A DNA stretch of 64,000 nt from Anaerolineales bacterium (GCA_030834895.1 JAUQXA010000010.1:124001-188000); one strand, 5' to 3'. Shown: positions 38,326 to 47,840, counted from the stretch's first letter. Translations and numbers: made by a program. The notes: a model not told the origin generated them from the sequence alone.

Positions 38326-40514
38326 GTTCCAATCCCGTTCCCCGTCCTATCCGCTTCGAGACATGGCGGCTGGCTGTGTTTTATGTCATTGTCTCTTTTG
38401 CATTCATCGCCTTGCTGGTCAGACTGTTAAACCTCCAGGTGGTTGAAGGCTCGGCATGGAAAGTCAGCGCTGTCGATAATTACACCAATGAAGTCAGCAT
38501 GCCGGCCCCTCGCGGCATTATTTATGACCGCAATGGTTATATCCTCGCGCGCAACCTCGCTTCCTATAACGTGGTGGTCACACCAGCTGATTTGCCCGAT
38601 GATGATTCGGATATCCAACGCATTTATCGCGAACTTTCCGAATTGATTGATGTCCCGGTCGGCGGGCCTGTAACGGATGAATCTCTGGCGGAGGCGAAAC
38701 TCTTTGCGGCTTGTGTGCCTGGTCCCAGCATTGGCCAGCTCGTGGCTCTTCAGGATACGCTTGCCCCGTACAGCCCGGTCAAGGTGAAATGCAACGTTTC
38801 GGAGGAAGTTGCCCGAATGGTGGGGGAGAGATCGGTGGATTGGCCCGGTGTGGCGGTGGAAATAGAACCGATTCGCGATTATCCAACCGGTTCTTTGACG
38901 TCCAGCCTGGTGGGGTTTCTCGGCCCTATTCCAGCCTCCCTTGAAGCGGAACTGAGGGCGCAGGGTTTTGTACCCAATCGCGACAAGATTGGCTATTCGG
39001 GTGTGGAGGCATCTCTACAGGATGCCCTTGCGGGCAGAAACGGCTTGCGAGTTGTACAAATTGATGTGGCCGGACAGGAACTTCGCAACCTTGAACCGCC
39101 CATCCCAACAGTCCCCGGAAACAATGTCTATCTGACGATTGACACCCGTTTGCAGGCGGCGGCTGAGGCTTCCCTCCTTCAGGAGATCAATTTTTGGAAT
39201 ACCTATTTTGGCACCATCCGCATTTCGAGCGGAGTTGTGATTGCCATGAATCCAAAAACGGGTGAAATCCTTGCCATGGTCTCATACCCTTCGTACGAAA
39301 ATAACCGTTTTGCCCGCATTATCCCCGCATATTATTACGAACAGTTAAGCCAGGACCCTCGCCACCCGTTGTTGAATAATGCCATTTCAGCAGAATTCCC
39401 GCCCGGTTCCGTTTTCAAACTATCCACTGCCACCGGTGCCATTAATGAGGGGGTGGTCACGCTAACAGATATCGTTGATGCGCCGGGACAGTTGGAGCTT
39501 TGTGAAAAATTCAATCCCAATGATCCCTGCACCGCGCTTAATACGCGTCCCTTTGTGGATCATATTTTCGAGAAGAAACCGGAAGGGTTTGGTCCCATCA
39601 GTTTTTTGCAGTGCATCGCTTTTTCGAGCAATGTCTGCTTTTACAAATTGGGAGGTGGTTATCAGGATGAAATTCCCCAGGGACTTGGCATCGAGCGTCT
39701 GGGCGAATATGCACGTGCTCTGGGTTATGACCGGGCCTCGGGAATTGAATTGCTCGGTGAAGCGGACGGATTGATTCCAGACCCACAGTGGAAACGCATC
39801 AACACTGGCGAGAACTGGTCCACTGGTGATACTTATATTGCAAGCGTTGGACAGGGTTATGTGCTTGGCACACCCCTGCAAATACTGATGTCCGGTGCCA
39901 CGATTGCCAACAATGGAAAACTCATGCAGCCAACCATTGTCCGTGATATTACCGATGGCGAAGGAAAATCCGTGGAATTCTGGTTCAATCCAGATGAACT
40001 TACCGTGACAAAGTTTCAAACTCCTGGCAGCTACCAAATCTCGCCGTTCACCCCCAATATGAAATGGGATGTGACCGTTACGCCCCTGATTAAAGGGTAT
40101 TCATGTGATCAGGGTTATTGTAGCTTGACGGACGACTTGAAAATCATCAAACCTGAATCGATTGCGGCTGTGCGTACAGGTACGCGCATGGCGGTGACCG
40201 ACCCGCTCTTTGGCACTCTTTACGATGTGTTCAGCGAATTTCCCATTGCTGTAGCCGGCAAGACGGGAACGGCTGAATATTGCGACGACGTGGCCCGCGC
40301 CGCCAATCAATGCGACTTTGGCAAATGGCCCACACACTCGTGGACTCTGGCCTATGCGCCGTATGAAGACCCTGAGATCATCGTTGCGGCATTTGCCTAT
40401 CATGGCGGTGAGGGCGCGAGTGTGGCAGCCCCGATTGTGGCAAGGGTTATTCAAGCTTATTTTGAATTGAAGTCCATCGATATCGCGTTGGAAAACCCGG
40501 CTGCGGGTCAATAA
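38322..40514 (+). CDS. mrdA: Penicillin-binding protein 2 (peptidoglycan transpeptidase)
   Basis: 730 residues, rather long for PBP2. One N-terminal membrane helix (about 16-37) precedes a dimerisation domain and the transpeptidase domain. The serine nucleophile motif is S363-V-F-K366, the SxN motif S435-S-N437 and the KTG motif 647-649. Insertions between the SxN and KTG motifs (about 560-630, with two cysteines in YSCDQGYC) account for the extra length. PBP2 cross-links the lateral wall together with RodA, whose gene lies further down the cluster. Confidence 0.93.
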   Translation: MSSNPVPRPIRFETWRLAVFYVIVSFAFIALLVRLLNLQVVEGSAWKVSAVDNYTNEVSMPAPRGIIYDRNGYILARNLASYNVVVTPADLPDDDSDIQRIYRELSELIDVPVGGPVTDESLAEAKLFAACVPGPSIGQLVALQDTLAPYSPVKVKCNVSEEVARMVGERSVDWPGVAVEIEPIRDYPTGSLTSSLVGFLGPIPASLEAELRAQGFVPNRDKIGYSGVEASLQDALAGRNGLRVVQIDVAGQELRNLEPPIPTVPGNNVYLTIDTRLQAAAEASLLQEINFWNTYFGTIRISSGVVIAMNPKTGEILAMVSYPSYENNRFARIIPAYYYEQLSQDPRHPLLNNAISAEFPPGSVFKLSTATGAINEGVVTLTDIVDAPGQLELCEKFNPNDPCTALNTRPFVDHIFEKKPEGFGPISFLQCIAFSSNVCFYKLGGGYQDEIPQGLGIERLGEYARALGYDRASGIELLGEADGLIPDPQWKRINTGENWSTGDTYIASVGQGYVLGTPLQILMSGATIANNGKLMQPTIVRDITDGEGKSVEFWFNPDELTVTKFQTPGSYQISPFTPNMKWDVTVTPLIKGYSCDQGYCSLTDDLKIIKPESIAAVRTGTRMAVTDPLFGTLYDVFSEFPIAVAGKTGTAEYCDDVARAANQCDFGKWPTHSWTLAYAPYEDPEIIVAAFAYHGGEGASVAAPIVARVIQAYFELKSIDIALENPAAGQ

Positions 40515-40560
40515 CCTTGCGGAAAGCGGACAATAATTCCGTTTTGCGTGGAGCGTCAGG

Positions 40561-40566
40561 TATAAT
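40561..40566 (+). promoter_or_regulatory. -10 box upstream of minC
   Basis: TATAAT 17 bases before the minC ATG with no ribosome site between. The min genes may have their own short-leader transcript besides read-through from the mre genes. Confidence 0.5.
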
Positions 40567-40583
40567 CCGGATAGTCATCTTTT

Positions 40584-41267
40584 ATGGATATGGAGCCAGT
40601 CAATTCCCTTATTCAGATAAAAGGCATACGTGACGGACTTCTTGCCACATTTGCCGAAGCGGCGTGGGAGGATCAATGTGCGGCCTTGCTGACGCAGATT
40701 GACGAGCGTCCTGCTTTTTTTCAGGGCGCGCGGCTTGCGCTGGATGTTAGCTCGCAGGTGTTGAAGGTTAACGATCTGGTTGCGTTGCGTGATCGCCTTT
40801 CGGAGCGCAATGTAACCCTGTGGGCTGTGTTGGGCGAATCCCCGGTGACAGAACATACTTCACAGTTGCTCGGGCTGGCAACCCGCATCTCCAAGCCGCG
40901 ACCTGAGGATCAACGACATGCCGATGCGCCGGCAGACGATACGGCTTTATTCATTACCAAGACCCTGCGCTCTGGAAAGCGCGTCGAATTTCCGGGTAAT
41001 GTGGTGGTGCTGGGAGATGTAAATGCTGGCGCCGAGATCATCGCCGATGGACATGTCGTGGTCTGGGGACGCGTGCGGGGCATGATCCATGCCGGAGCAA
41101 AAGGCGACCGTTCCGCCATCATCTGCGCCCTTGATTTGTCAGCCACACAACTCCGCATCGCTGACGAAGTATCCGCGGTACTCAAACCGCGAAAAAATCC
41201 GCAGCCCGAAGTTGCCAGTATTAACGAAGAAGGATATCTGCAATCCGAACTCTGGCGTCCAGGCTAA
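40584..41267 (+). CDS. minC: Septum site-determining protein MinC
   Basis: 227 residues. The C-terminal domain (about 122-210) is a clear MinC beta helix: KTLRSGKRVEFPGNVVVLGD, then GAEIIADGHVVVWGRVRGMIHAGA and a run of polar residues that pack on FtsZ. The N-terminal domain (1-105) is more divergent. MinC blocks FtsZ assembly away from midcell when recruited by MinD. It is followed by minD and minE in the standard order. Confidence 0.92.
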   Translation: MDMEPVNSLIQIKGIRDGLLATFAEAAWEDQCAALLTQIDERPAFFQGARLALDVSSQVLKVNDLVALRDRLSERNVTLWAVLGESPVTEHTSQLLGLATRISKPRPEDQRHADAPADDTALFITKTLRSGKRVEFPGNVVVLGDVNAGAEIIADGHVVVWGRVRGMIHAGAKGDRSAIICALDLSATQLRIADEVSAVLKPRKNPQPEVASINEEGYLQSELWRPG

Positions 41268-41287
41268 ATTTATTTACAGGAAGTGCC

Positions 41288-42085
41288 ATGACTGCTCAAG
41301 TGATCACTGTTACCTCTGGAAAAGGCGGCGTTGGAAAGACGACAGCCGTTGCAAACCTTGCCACCGCGCTCGCTGTGGATGGCAGGAAGGTTGTCTGTAT
41401 TGACGGCGATATCGGCCTGCGCAACCTCGATGTCATCATGGGGCTTGAGAATCGCATTGTCTATGATATTGTGGATGTGATCGAGGGTCGCTGTAAACTA
41501 CGGCAGGCGATGATCCGTGACAAGCACTATCCTGAACTGTATTTGATCCCCGCCGCGCAGACACGCGACAAGAACGCCGTTTCACCGTCGGACATGAAAC
41601 GCATCTGCAACGACCTCAAGTCTGAGGTTGACTTTGTCATCATTGATTCGCCTGCGGGTATCGAGCGCGGCTTTCGGAATGCCATCGCGGCCGCCGACCG
41701 CGTTTTGGTGGTGACCAACCCCGAGGTCAGCGCAGTGCGCGATGCCGACCGTGTGGTGGGTATTCTGGAGGCGGAGGAAAAAGGGAGTCCATCGCTGATC
41801 TTGAATCGATTGAATCCCGCCCTGGTAAAGAACAATGACATGCTTTCCGCTGAGGATGTGCTTGACCTTTTGGGTATTCATCTGATTGGGGTTGTGCCTG
41901 AAGACGAGACAGTAATCATCGGGTCGAACCGCGGCGCGCCCGTTGTCAACGATCCCAAGAGCCGCGCAGGGCAGGCCTTCCGCAACATCGCCAGACGCCT
42001 CCAGGGCGAAGATGTTCCCTTTATGGATCTCGACCAGCAAAGCGGTTTCTGGGGCGCGATTCAAAGATTAACGGGGAGGAAGTAA
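41288..42085 (+). CDS. minD: Septum site-determining protein MinD
   Basis: 265 residues. The deviant Walker A motif GKGGVGKTT is at 11-19, DGDIGLRNLDVIMGLE and the switch region DSPAGIERGF follow, and the C-terminal amphipathic membrane-targeting helix (QSGFWGAIQRLTGRK) is intact. MinD binds ATP, dimerises on the membrane and recruits MinC or MinE. The gene has a ribosome site (AGGA) and is followed 1 bp later by minE. Confidence 0.95.
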   Translation: MTAQVITVTSGKGGVGKTTAVANLATALAVDGRKVVCIDGDIGLRNLDVIMGLENRIVYDIVDVIEGRCKLRQAMIRDKHYPELYLIPAAQTRDKNAVSPSDMKRICNDLKSEVDFVIIDSPAGIERGFRNAIAAADRVLVVTNPEVSAVRDADRVVGILEAEEKGSPSLILNRLNPALVKNNDMLSAEDVLDLLGIHLIGVVPEDETVIIGSNRGAPVVNDPKSRAGQAFRNIARRLQGEDVPFMDLDQQSGFWGAIQRLTGRK

Positions 42086-42086
42086 C

Positions 42087-42338
42087 ATGGGTTTCTTCAC
42101 GCGAAAACGAAGCGCCGAGAGCGCAAAGGAACGTTTGCAGCTTGTCCTTGTGCATGATCGCACGGACCTGACCCCCGGGCAGTTGGAAGCTTTGAAGGAC
42201 GACCTGCTCAAGGCGATTTCCAATTATATCGACATCGATCCCGACGCGGTTCAAATCGGGTTGGAACGTGACGGCAGGTCTCAAAGACTGGTGGCTGATA
42301 TTCCCCTGCGGAGCGTGTCGCGCCATCGCGCGGGTTGA
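42087..42338 (+). CDS. minE: Cell division topological specificity factor MinE
   Basis: 83 residues, ribosome site GGGAGG. The N-terminal membrane/MinD-binding segment (MGFFTRKRSAESAKERLQLVL) and the anti-MinCD helix region are followed by a DPDAVQIGLERDG beta strand typical of MinE. MinE displaces MinC and stimulates MinD ATPase, so the presence of all three genes predicts pole-to-pole Min oscillation. Next gene begins 57 bp downstream. Confidence 0.92.
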   Translation: MGFFTRKRSAESAKERLQLVLVHDRTDLTPGQLEALKDDLLKAISNYIDIDPDAVQIGLERDGRSQRLVADIPLRSVSRHRAG

Positions 42339-42395
42339 TTCTTTCAATTGGAGACGCGGATCAGCTTGTACCGGTTGCATCCGTGTTTTTTTATT

Positions 42396-43523
42396 ATGAC
42401 TCGTGGACTTTCCTGGCGTAACTTTGATTTTATTTTACTTGGGGCGGTTATTCTTGCTTCCGCCTTTGGCACGGTAATGATTCGCTCCGCCGTGGCAGGA
42501 AATGAAGTGTTGCTGCCTCTGGTGACACGCCAGATCTATTTTGCAATTCTGGGCGTGACCGTTATTTTTGTTGTCGCTTCCATTGACTATCGCTACTGGC
42601 TGGCGTTGTACCGCCCGATTTACCTTGTCATCATGATTTTCCTGGTGACGTTGACCGGGTTTGGACAATCGGCATTTGGAGCCCAGCGTTGGTTTACAGT
42701 GGGTGTTCTTTTTCTTCAACCGACGGAATTTGCCAAGATCATTGCGATTATTGTTCTGGCGCGGTACTTTGATTCCTCTCAGTATCAGCCGCGCGATCTG
42801 CGCTGGGCCCTGGGCGCCATTCTTTGGGCGGCTGGCATCATTGTCATGATCCTGCTCCAGCCCAATTTGAGTAATGTGCTTGTGCTCTCTGTCATTCTTG
42901 CAATCATGTTGTGGATTAACGGTGTGCAAGTCAGGCATGTGGCGATTGTCGGCGCTGTGGGCACCGTGTTTGTGCTCAGTTTGATTGTTCTTTCTGTCAT
43001 CGGCGTACAAATCCCTTTCATGCAACCCTATCAACAGGAACGTATTGTTAATTTCGTCGTTCCCGACCCGAACGATACTTACGGAAATAGGTACAATGTC
43101 CAGCAGGCATTGATCGCCATTGGGTCGGGCGGAATATTTGGACAAGGCTATGGCCAGGGATCGCAGACTCAGTTGCGCTTTCTGAAGGTACGTCATACCG
43201 ACTTTATCTTTGCCGCAAGTTCGGAGGAGTTTGGTGCCATTGGCGGCATCTTCATTATCCTGACTTTGGCTGCCATTATCTGGCGCTGTATCCGTGCGGG
43301 TCAAAAATCCCGTGATGTTGCCGGGGCGATGATCAGCTTTGGGGTGGCGACGTTGATTTTTTTCCAGGCGGCGGTGAACATGGGCATGAACCTGAACCTG
43401 CTGCCTGTTTCGGGTCTGCCGCTCCCGTTCATTAGTTATGGCGGCAGCGGTCTGACTGCCCTCATGCTTGGCATTGGACTCGTTGAGTCTGTCGCCATGC
43501 GGCATAAACAAATGGAATTCTAA
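42396..43523 (+). CDS. rodA: Rod shape-determining protein RodA (SEDS glycosyltransferase)
   Basis: 375 residues from the ATG at 42396; a TTG at 42348 would add 16 residues with poor sequence. About ten membrane segments. Signatures: GAQRWFTVGVLFLQPTEFAK, QPNLSNV and the large extracytoplasmic loop, then GQGYGQGSQTQLRFLKVRHTD (split here), FAASSEEFGAIGG and LPLPFISYGGSGL at the end. SEDS proteins polymerise lipid II with their cognate class B PBP, here the PBP2 encoded upstream. No clear ribosome site precedes the start. Confidence 0.92.
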   Translation: MTRGLSWRNFDFILLGAVILASAFGTVMIRSAVAGNEVLLPLVTRQIYFAILGVTVIFVVASIDYRYWLALYRPIYLVIMIFLVTLTGFGQSAFGAQRWFTVGVLFLQPTEFAKIIAIIVLARYFDSSQYQPRDLRWALGAILWAAGIIVMILLQPNLSNVLVLSVILAIMLWINGVQVRHVAIVGAVGTVFVLSLIVLSVIGVQIPFMQPYQQERIVNFVVPDPNDTYGNRYNVQQALIAIGSGGIFGQGYGQGSQTQLRFLKVRHTDFIFAASSEEFGAIGGIFIILTLAAIIWRCIRAGQKSRDVAGAMISFGVATLIFFQAAVNMGMNLNLLPVSGLPLPFISYGGSGLTALMLGIGLVESVAMRHKQMEF

Positions 43524-43535
43524 GGAGTATTCATC

Positions 43536-45017
43536 GTGTCAATCAAACCCGCTCGTACTCGTGTCGCGCCATCCCCAACGGGGCACATGCATCTCGCTAC
43601 AGCGCGTGTTGCGCTCTATGACTATTTGCTGGCAAAGAAGACCGGCGGACAATTCGTCCTGCGCATCGAGGATACCGACCTTACCCGTACCGTGCCCGGC
43701 GCGGAACAGGAAATCATGGACGGCTTGCACTGGTTGGGATTGGATTACGACGAAGGTCCCGACGTGGGTGGAGCATACGGTCCATACCGTCAGACGGACC
43801 GCCGTGAGATTTATCAGGCTCATGCCAAAACCCTTGTGAACAGTGGACATGCCTATCCCTGTTTTTGTTCGCCCGACCGTCTCGAAAAAGTGCGGCAGGA
43901 GCAGATGAAGCGCAAGGAGAATCCACACTACGACGGAACCTGCCGCAACCTTGACCCAGACGAAGCCGCCCGCCGTGTTGCCAACGGTGAGAAGTACGTC
44001 ATCCGCTTCAAGATGCCACACGAGGGAACAACCACCGCCCACGACCATTTACGCGGCGACATCGTCACCGAGAACAAACAACTCAATGACTATGTCCTGC
44101 TGAAAACCGACGGCTTGCCAACCTACCATTTGGCGGCGATGGTGGATGATCATGAGATGGGCATCACGCACGTCCTGCGCGGCTCGGAATGGCTTGGCAC
44201 CTTCCCGCTTCATGTCAACATCGTCCGCGCCTTTGGTTGGGAGGAACCTGTATGGGTGCATCTTTCTGTTTTTCTCAAACCCAGCGGCAAGGGCAAACTG
44301 AGCAAACGCGATACCAGCATTGCCATGAAGGATGGCTACTCCGTCTTTATCAAGGATATGAGCGATCTGGGCTTTACCCCGGAGGGCGTGAACAACTGGA
44401 TCGCCTTGATGGGGTGGGGTGTCGCCGAGGATGATGTGATGACTGTTGATCAAATGGTCGAGCGCTTCTCGATTGATTCGTTGACCGCGTCTCCCGCCGC
44501 GATCAACTTCCAGAAGCTGGATCATTTCAACGCGACGCACATCCGCCTCTTCACAACCGAAGACCTGGCTGCCCGCATCAAGCCTTACTTCACCCGTGAG
44601 GGACTGAATGTCGACGATGAAGTCCTGCTGAAGATCATTCCACTTATCCGTGAGAGACTTGTCACTTTGGACGATTGCATCTCGTTTGGCGGCTTCTTCT
44701 TCAAGGACGAGGTAACGCCCGTTCCCGAAGATTTAATTGCCAAAGGGCTGGATGCGAAGCAATCAGCTGAGGTGGCTCGAAGGGCGCACCAGATTCTGGC
44801 AGCGCAGTCAGATATAAGCCACGAAAAATGCGAACCGCCCATGCGGGCCTACGTCGAAGAGAGCGGGTTGAGCGCCAACCAGGTCTTTGGTATCCTGCGC
44901 GTAGCCACAACAGGACAAAAGGTCAGCCCGCCGCTATTCGAGTCAATGGAAATTATCGGCAGGGATAAATGCCTGCAAAGAATCCAAAACGCAATTGTGG
45001 TTTTGGAGAGGATGTAG
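43536..45017 (+). CDS. gltX: Glutamyl-tRNA synthetase
   Basis: 493 residues, GTG start with ribosome site AAGGAG. The Rossmann start reads VAPSPTGHMHLATARVAL, where the usual HIGH element (HIGG/HVGT) is HLAT; the KMSKS-like motif is GKLSKRD. LRIEDTD and QTDRREIY are conserved, and a C-terminal anticodon domain follows about residue 330. It charges tRNA-Glu, possibly tRNA-Gln as well in bacteria with a GatCAB system. It is the last gene of the cluster; a strong terminator follows. Confidence 0.93.
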   Translation: MSIKPARTRVAPSPTGHMHLATARVALYDYLLAKKTGGQFVLRIEDTDLTRTVPGAEQEIMDGLHWLGLDYDEGPDVGGAYGPYRQTDRREIYQAHAKTLVNSGHAYPCFCSPDRLEKVRQEQMKRKENPHYDGTCRNLDPDEAARRVANGEKYVIRFKMPHEGTTTAHDHLRGDIVTENKQLNDYVLLKTDGLPTYHLAAMVDDHEMGITHVLRGSEWLGTFPLHVNIVRAFGWEEPVWVHLSVFLKPSGKGKLSKRDTSIAMKDGYSVFIKDMSDLGFTPEGVNNWIALMGWGVAEDDVMTVDQMVERFSIDSLTASPAAINFQKLDHFNATHIRLFTTEDLAARIKPYFTREGLNVDDEVLLKIIPLIRERLVTLDDCISFGGFFFKDEVTPVPEDLIAKGLDAKQSAEVARRAHQILAAQSDISHEKCEPPMRAYVEESGLSANQVFGILRVATTGQKVSPPLFESMEIIGRDKCLQRIQNAIVVLERM

Positions 45018-45037
45018 GACTTCTTTTTTCGCATAAC

Positions 45038-45072
45038 AAAATCCCCCGCGCCGAGAATTGCGCGGGGGATTT
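45038..45072. terminator. Bidirectional terminator between gltX and the cyclase homologue
   Basis: AAATCCCCCGCGC (45039-45051) pairs with GCGCGGGGGATTT (45060-45072) over 13 bp, with TTTT-containing flanks on both strands. Confidence 0.88.
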
Positions 45073-45075
45073 GCT

Positions 45076-45705
45076 TTAATCTGGCCGATAGCCAATTGCG
45101 CAAGCGGGAATGGTAATTCCAGAGACGGATATATTCATCTCGCGCAGTTTGAAATCCAGTTCGGAGGTAATGGTTTTGATTGCGTCCTGTGTCACGAGGA
45201 TTTCACCCGCAGCGGCGATATCTTCTCCCAATTTGCAGGCTCGATTGACAGCATCGCCAAAGCAGTCCTCATCGCCGACGATCAGGATTTTTCCCTGGTC
45301 AATTCCGCAGGCGATGTGGACATCGAAATCGTCGGAGGTGAGCAGGTTTGACGCATCGAATGCAAGTTGCAGGGCGATTGCAGCGTGGACTGCTGAGAGC
45401 GTATCGGGGAAAACCGCGAAACAATTATCCGCTTCGAATTTGAGCATGCTGCCGCCATATGTTTTGATGATCGGTTCGGCTGTCAATTGCATACGACGCA
45501 CCATTGAAAGATAATGAATAATGCCGTATTTGCGGGTTAACAGCGAGAAGCCTGACATATCAAGAACAAAAACGACCCGTTCTGTGCCGTACTCACGCCA
45601 TAGCTCCGCTTCGATTGCCTTCCGACTTTCGACATTGGTTTCCTGTGAAAAACGCAGCAGCAATTCCTGAAATTTTTTGGATTGTCTTTTGTTGACTGTG
45701 TTCAT
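45076..45705 (-). CDS. Class III adenylate/guanylate cyclase homology domain protein
   Basis: 209 residues. The cyclase fold is visible: first metal Asp in VVFVLDMSGFSLLT (D49), a middle LKFEADNCFAVFPDTLSA with the second acidic position, and FGDAVNRACKLGEDIAA where the family has G-x-AVN-x-A-x-R-L; here the transition-state arginine position reads lysine. It lacks obvious sensor domains. Reduced catalysis is therefore possible, and a ligand-binding or regulatory role is an alternative. The start is 5 bp after the NTF2-like gene stop, so both are co-transcribed. Confidence 0.72.
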   Translation of the reverse strand: MNTVNKRQSKKFQELLLRFSQETNVESRKAIEAELWREYGTERVVFVLDMSGFSLLTRKYGIIHYLSMVRRMQLTAEPIIKTYGGSMLKFEADNCFAVFPDTLSAVHAAIALQLAFDASNLLTSDDFDVHIACGIDQGKILIVGDEDCFGDAVNRACKLGEDIAAAGEILVTQDAIKTITSELDFKLREMNISVSGITIPACAIGYRPD

Positions 45706-45710
45706 TGGCG

Positions 45711-46082
45711 TTAACCCTTTACATAGGATAATTTTTCTGCAATCAGATTACCTTTTAATCGGTATACATCCACCCCTCGGATGTGCCCCGCTCCACCATG
45801 GTTGTCCACCCAGCGATACGTCCATAGCATGACACAGCGGTCGCCCAGCGAAAATAGTTCCTCGATCTCGATCCTCGCTGAAGATGAGGAGCGAAAGAAA
45901 TCCTCCCAGAAGGCGCGCACCTGTTTTTGTCCGGAATAACGTTCGCCGTCGGGGGCGGGGGACGTATTCTCGAAGACCGTATCCTCGGTTGTCACTGCCA
46001 TCATGGCGTCCACATCGGCGGCGTTTAGCGCGTCATTGAAGTGGCGGATGATTTCAATTCCATCAATTTGATTTGTTTTCAT
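45711..46082 (-). CDS. NTF2-like (SnoaL fold) protein
   Basis: 123 residues from the ATG at 46080-46082, supported by ribosome site GGAGG; two upstream in-frame ATGs overlap or precede that site. The cone-shaped NTF2 fold is suggested by IIRHFNDALNAADVDAMMAV, DTVFENTSPAPDGERYSG and WTYRWVDNHGGAGHIRGVDVYRLKG (split here). Such proteins can be small-molecule isomerases, hydrolases or dimerisation modules; no catalytic residue is decisive. It forms a two-gene unit with the cyclase homologue. Confidence 0.72.
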   Translation of the reverse strand: MKTNQIDGIEIIRHFNDALNAADVDAMMAVTTEDTVFENTSPAPDGERYSGQKQVRAFWEDFFRSSSSARIEIEELFSLGDRCVMLWTYRWVDNHGGAGHIRGVDVYRLKGNLIAEKLSYVKG

Positions 46083-46274
46083 AAGCGAAGCCTCCATAAC
46101 GGATGCGCGTCTAGAATACAACCAAATATCCAATTTTGCAAGTAGGGCAAAACAGAAACCGTTAGTCAGCCGGGATATGGAGCCGCCCTTCGGCGGGGGA
46201 AAATCCGGTTCCCGGGTTGTAAACTTTCTTCGAGTTCGCGCGTATATCCTATATCAAACAAAAGGAGCAATCAT

Positions 46275-46853
46275 ATGACTTCACAACGCAATACAGGCCC
46301 GCTGGTGGTTGGAGCCTTGCTAATCCTCTTTGGGATATTGTCCCTGGTGGGACAGCTCTTCCGCGGCTTTCACTTTTGGGAAACCTTCTGGCCCTTCATC
46401 GTCATCGGCTTCGGTGTAATGTTCTTCGTCGGCATGTTCGCGGGCGGAAAATCAGTTTCCGGGCTGGCAGTTCCAGGTTCGATCATCACCGCTGTTGGGC
46501 TGATGCTGTTTTACCAGAATCTGACCGACCACTGGGAAAGCTGGTCCTATGGCTGGACTGTGATTTTGATGGCGGTTGGGCTTGGGATTTTCATCATGGG
46601 CATGTATGGCGGAAATGAAGAACAGCGAAAGTCTGGCATGGGCGTGATGCGCATCGGGCTGATTCTGTTCATCATTTTCGGCGGCTTCTTCGAGTTCATC
46701 TTCTCGGCTGGTGAGCGTTTTGGCTTGCGTCAGGTGGTCTTCCCAGTAGGACTTATCCTGCTTGGCTTGTACCTCATTGTCAAGCGCCTGCTCCCGTCCC
46801 AGCCTGAGACAATTGATTCATCCACAACCAATGATTTGGAGAATAAACAATGA
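46275..46853 (+). CDS. Membrane protein with LiaF-like transmembrane region
   Basis: 192 residues, ribosome site AAAGGAG. Five to six short hydrophobic segments with the repeated layout G-x-ILIxFGI-x-SLVGQL and WPFIVIGFGVMFFVG, as in LiaI/LiaF transmembrane domains. A Gln/Asn/Asp-rich tail is cytoplasmic. LiaF-type proteins sense envelope stress together with two-component systems in Firmicutes; here no such system is adjacent. It overlaps the next gene by 4 nt (ATGA), so the two are coupled. Confidence 0.65.
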   Translation: MTSQRNTGPLVVGALLILFGILSLVGQLFRGFHFWETFWPFIVIGFGVMFFVGMFAGGKSVSGLAVPGSIITAVGLMLFYQNLTDHWESWSYGWTVILMAVGLGIFIMGMYGGNEEQRKSGMGVMRIGLILFIIFGGFFEFIFSAGERFGLRQVVFPVGLILLGLYLIVKRLLPSQPETIDSSTTNDLENKQ

Positions 46854-47821
46854 AAGAACATTCTATTTTTTGGCCCCTCACTTTTATAGCCATCGGTGTA
46901 ATCTGGCTCTTGAACGGAATGGGAATCATCCCCTCCGCCAACCTTTGGGCGCTGACTCACCTCCTGCCCTTCGTCTTGATCGCTTTGGGGTTGGGACTCA
47001 TCCTTCGGGCGTACTGGCGATTTTGGGGGATGCTCACCTCGTTGATCGTTGTCGGAGGTACAGTGCTGGCAATCGTGTTCGCCCCGCAACTGGGCTGGAA
47101 CGACGGACCTCCCATGAACTGGGACATCGAATTGGGAGACTTTGACGGCGGCTCAGGCGCAATAAGAGGTTCTGGCGAGATTGTGACCGAGACGCGGAAA
47201 GTCTCAGGTTTTGACGCGGTTTCATTGGAATACCCCGCCAAGGTGACCATCCGTCGGGGCAAGACTGAGTCTGTGACCTTGAAAGGCGACGATAATCTCC
47301 TGCCGCAAATCCTCACTGACATTGACGGTGGCACGTTGCGCATCGACATGAGCGAGCGGAACTGGAATGAGCGCGTGAATCCCAGCAAGCCGTTGGAAGT
47401 CGAGATCACGGTCAAGGATTTGAAGCAGGTGCGTTTCCCAAGCGCTGGCTCCCTAACCATCGAAAAGCTGACCACCGACTCGCTTGAAGTGGTCGTCAGC
47501 GGCGCGGGTGACATTGCCTTGCGAGACCTGGACGCTGGCAGCCTCGATGTTGTGCTGAGCGGCGCAGGTAGCGTTGACGCAGACGGCGTAGCTGATGGCT
47601 TGAGCATCCGCATCAGTGGCGCGGGCGAGTTCAGCGGCGGTGACCTGCACAGCCAGACCGCCGAGGTTCACATCTCAGGCATGGGCAGCGCCACAGTTTG
47701 GGTGGATAAGGAACTCGATGCCAGCATCAGCGGCGCGGGATCGGTGAACTACTATGGAGATCCCAGCGTTCAGGAGCAGATCAGCGGCGCGGGGGACGTG
47801 AAAGGCCTGGGCGAGAAGTAA
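46850..47821 (+). CDS. DUF2807 (putative head GIN domain) protein with N-terminal membrane helices
   Basis: 323 residues. Residues about 8-85 hold three membrane segments of the LiaF type (FIAIGVIWLLNGMG; HLLPFVLIALGLGLIL). The exported part, about 110-320, has a right-handed beta repeat with recurrent SGAG motifs (VVVSGAGDI, VVLSGAGSV, IRISGAGEF, ASISGAGSV, EQISGAGDV), the signature of DUF2807. Members are thought to be adhesin-like or envelope-structuring. Coupled to the preceding LiaF-like gene; a terminator follows. Confidence 0.78.
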   Translation: MKEHSIFWPLTFIAIGVIWLLNGMGIIPSANLWALTHLLPFVLIALGLGLILRAYWRFWGMLTSLIVVGGTVLAIVFAPQLGWNDGPPMNWDIELGDFDGGSGAIRGSGEIVTETRKVSGFDAVSLEYPAKVTIRRGKTESVTLKGDDNLLPQILTDIDGGTLRIDMSERNWNERVNPSKPLEVEITVKDLKQVRFPSAGSLTIEKLTTDSLEVVVSGAGDIALRDLDAGSLDVVLSGAGSVDADGVADGLSIRISGAGEFSGGDLHSQTAEVHISGMGSATVWVDKELDASISGAGSVNYYGDPSVQEQISGAGDVKGLGEK

Positions 47822-47840
47822 ACCATTTGCGCGTAAAATC

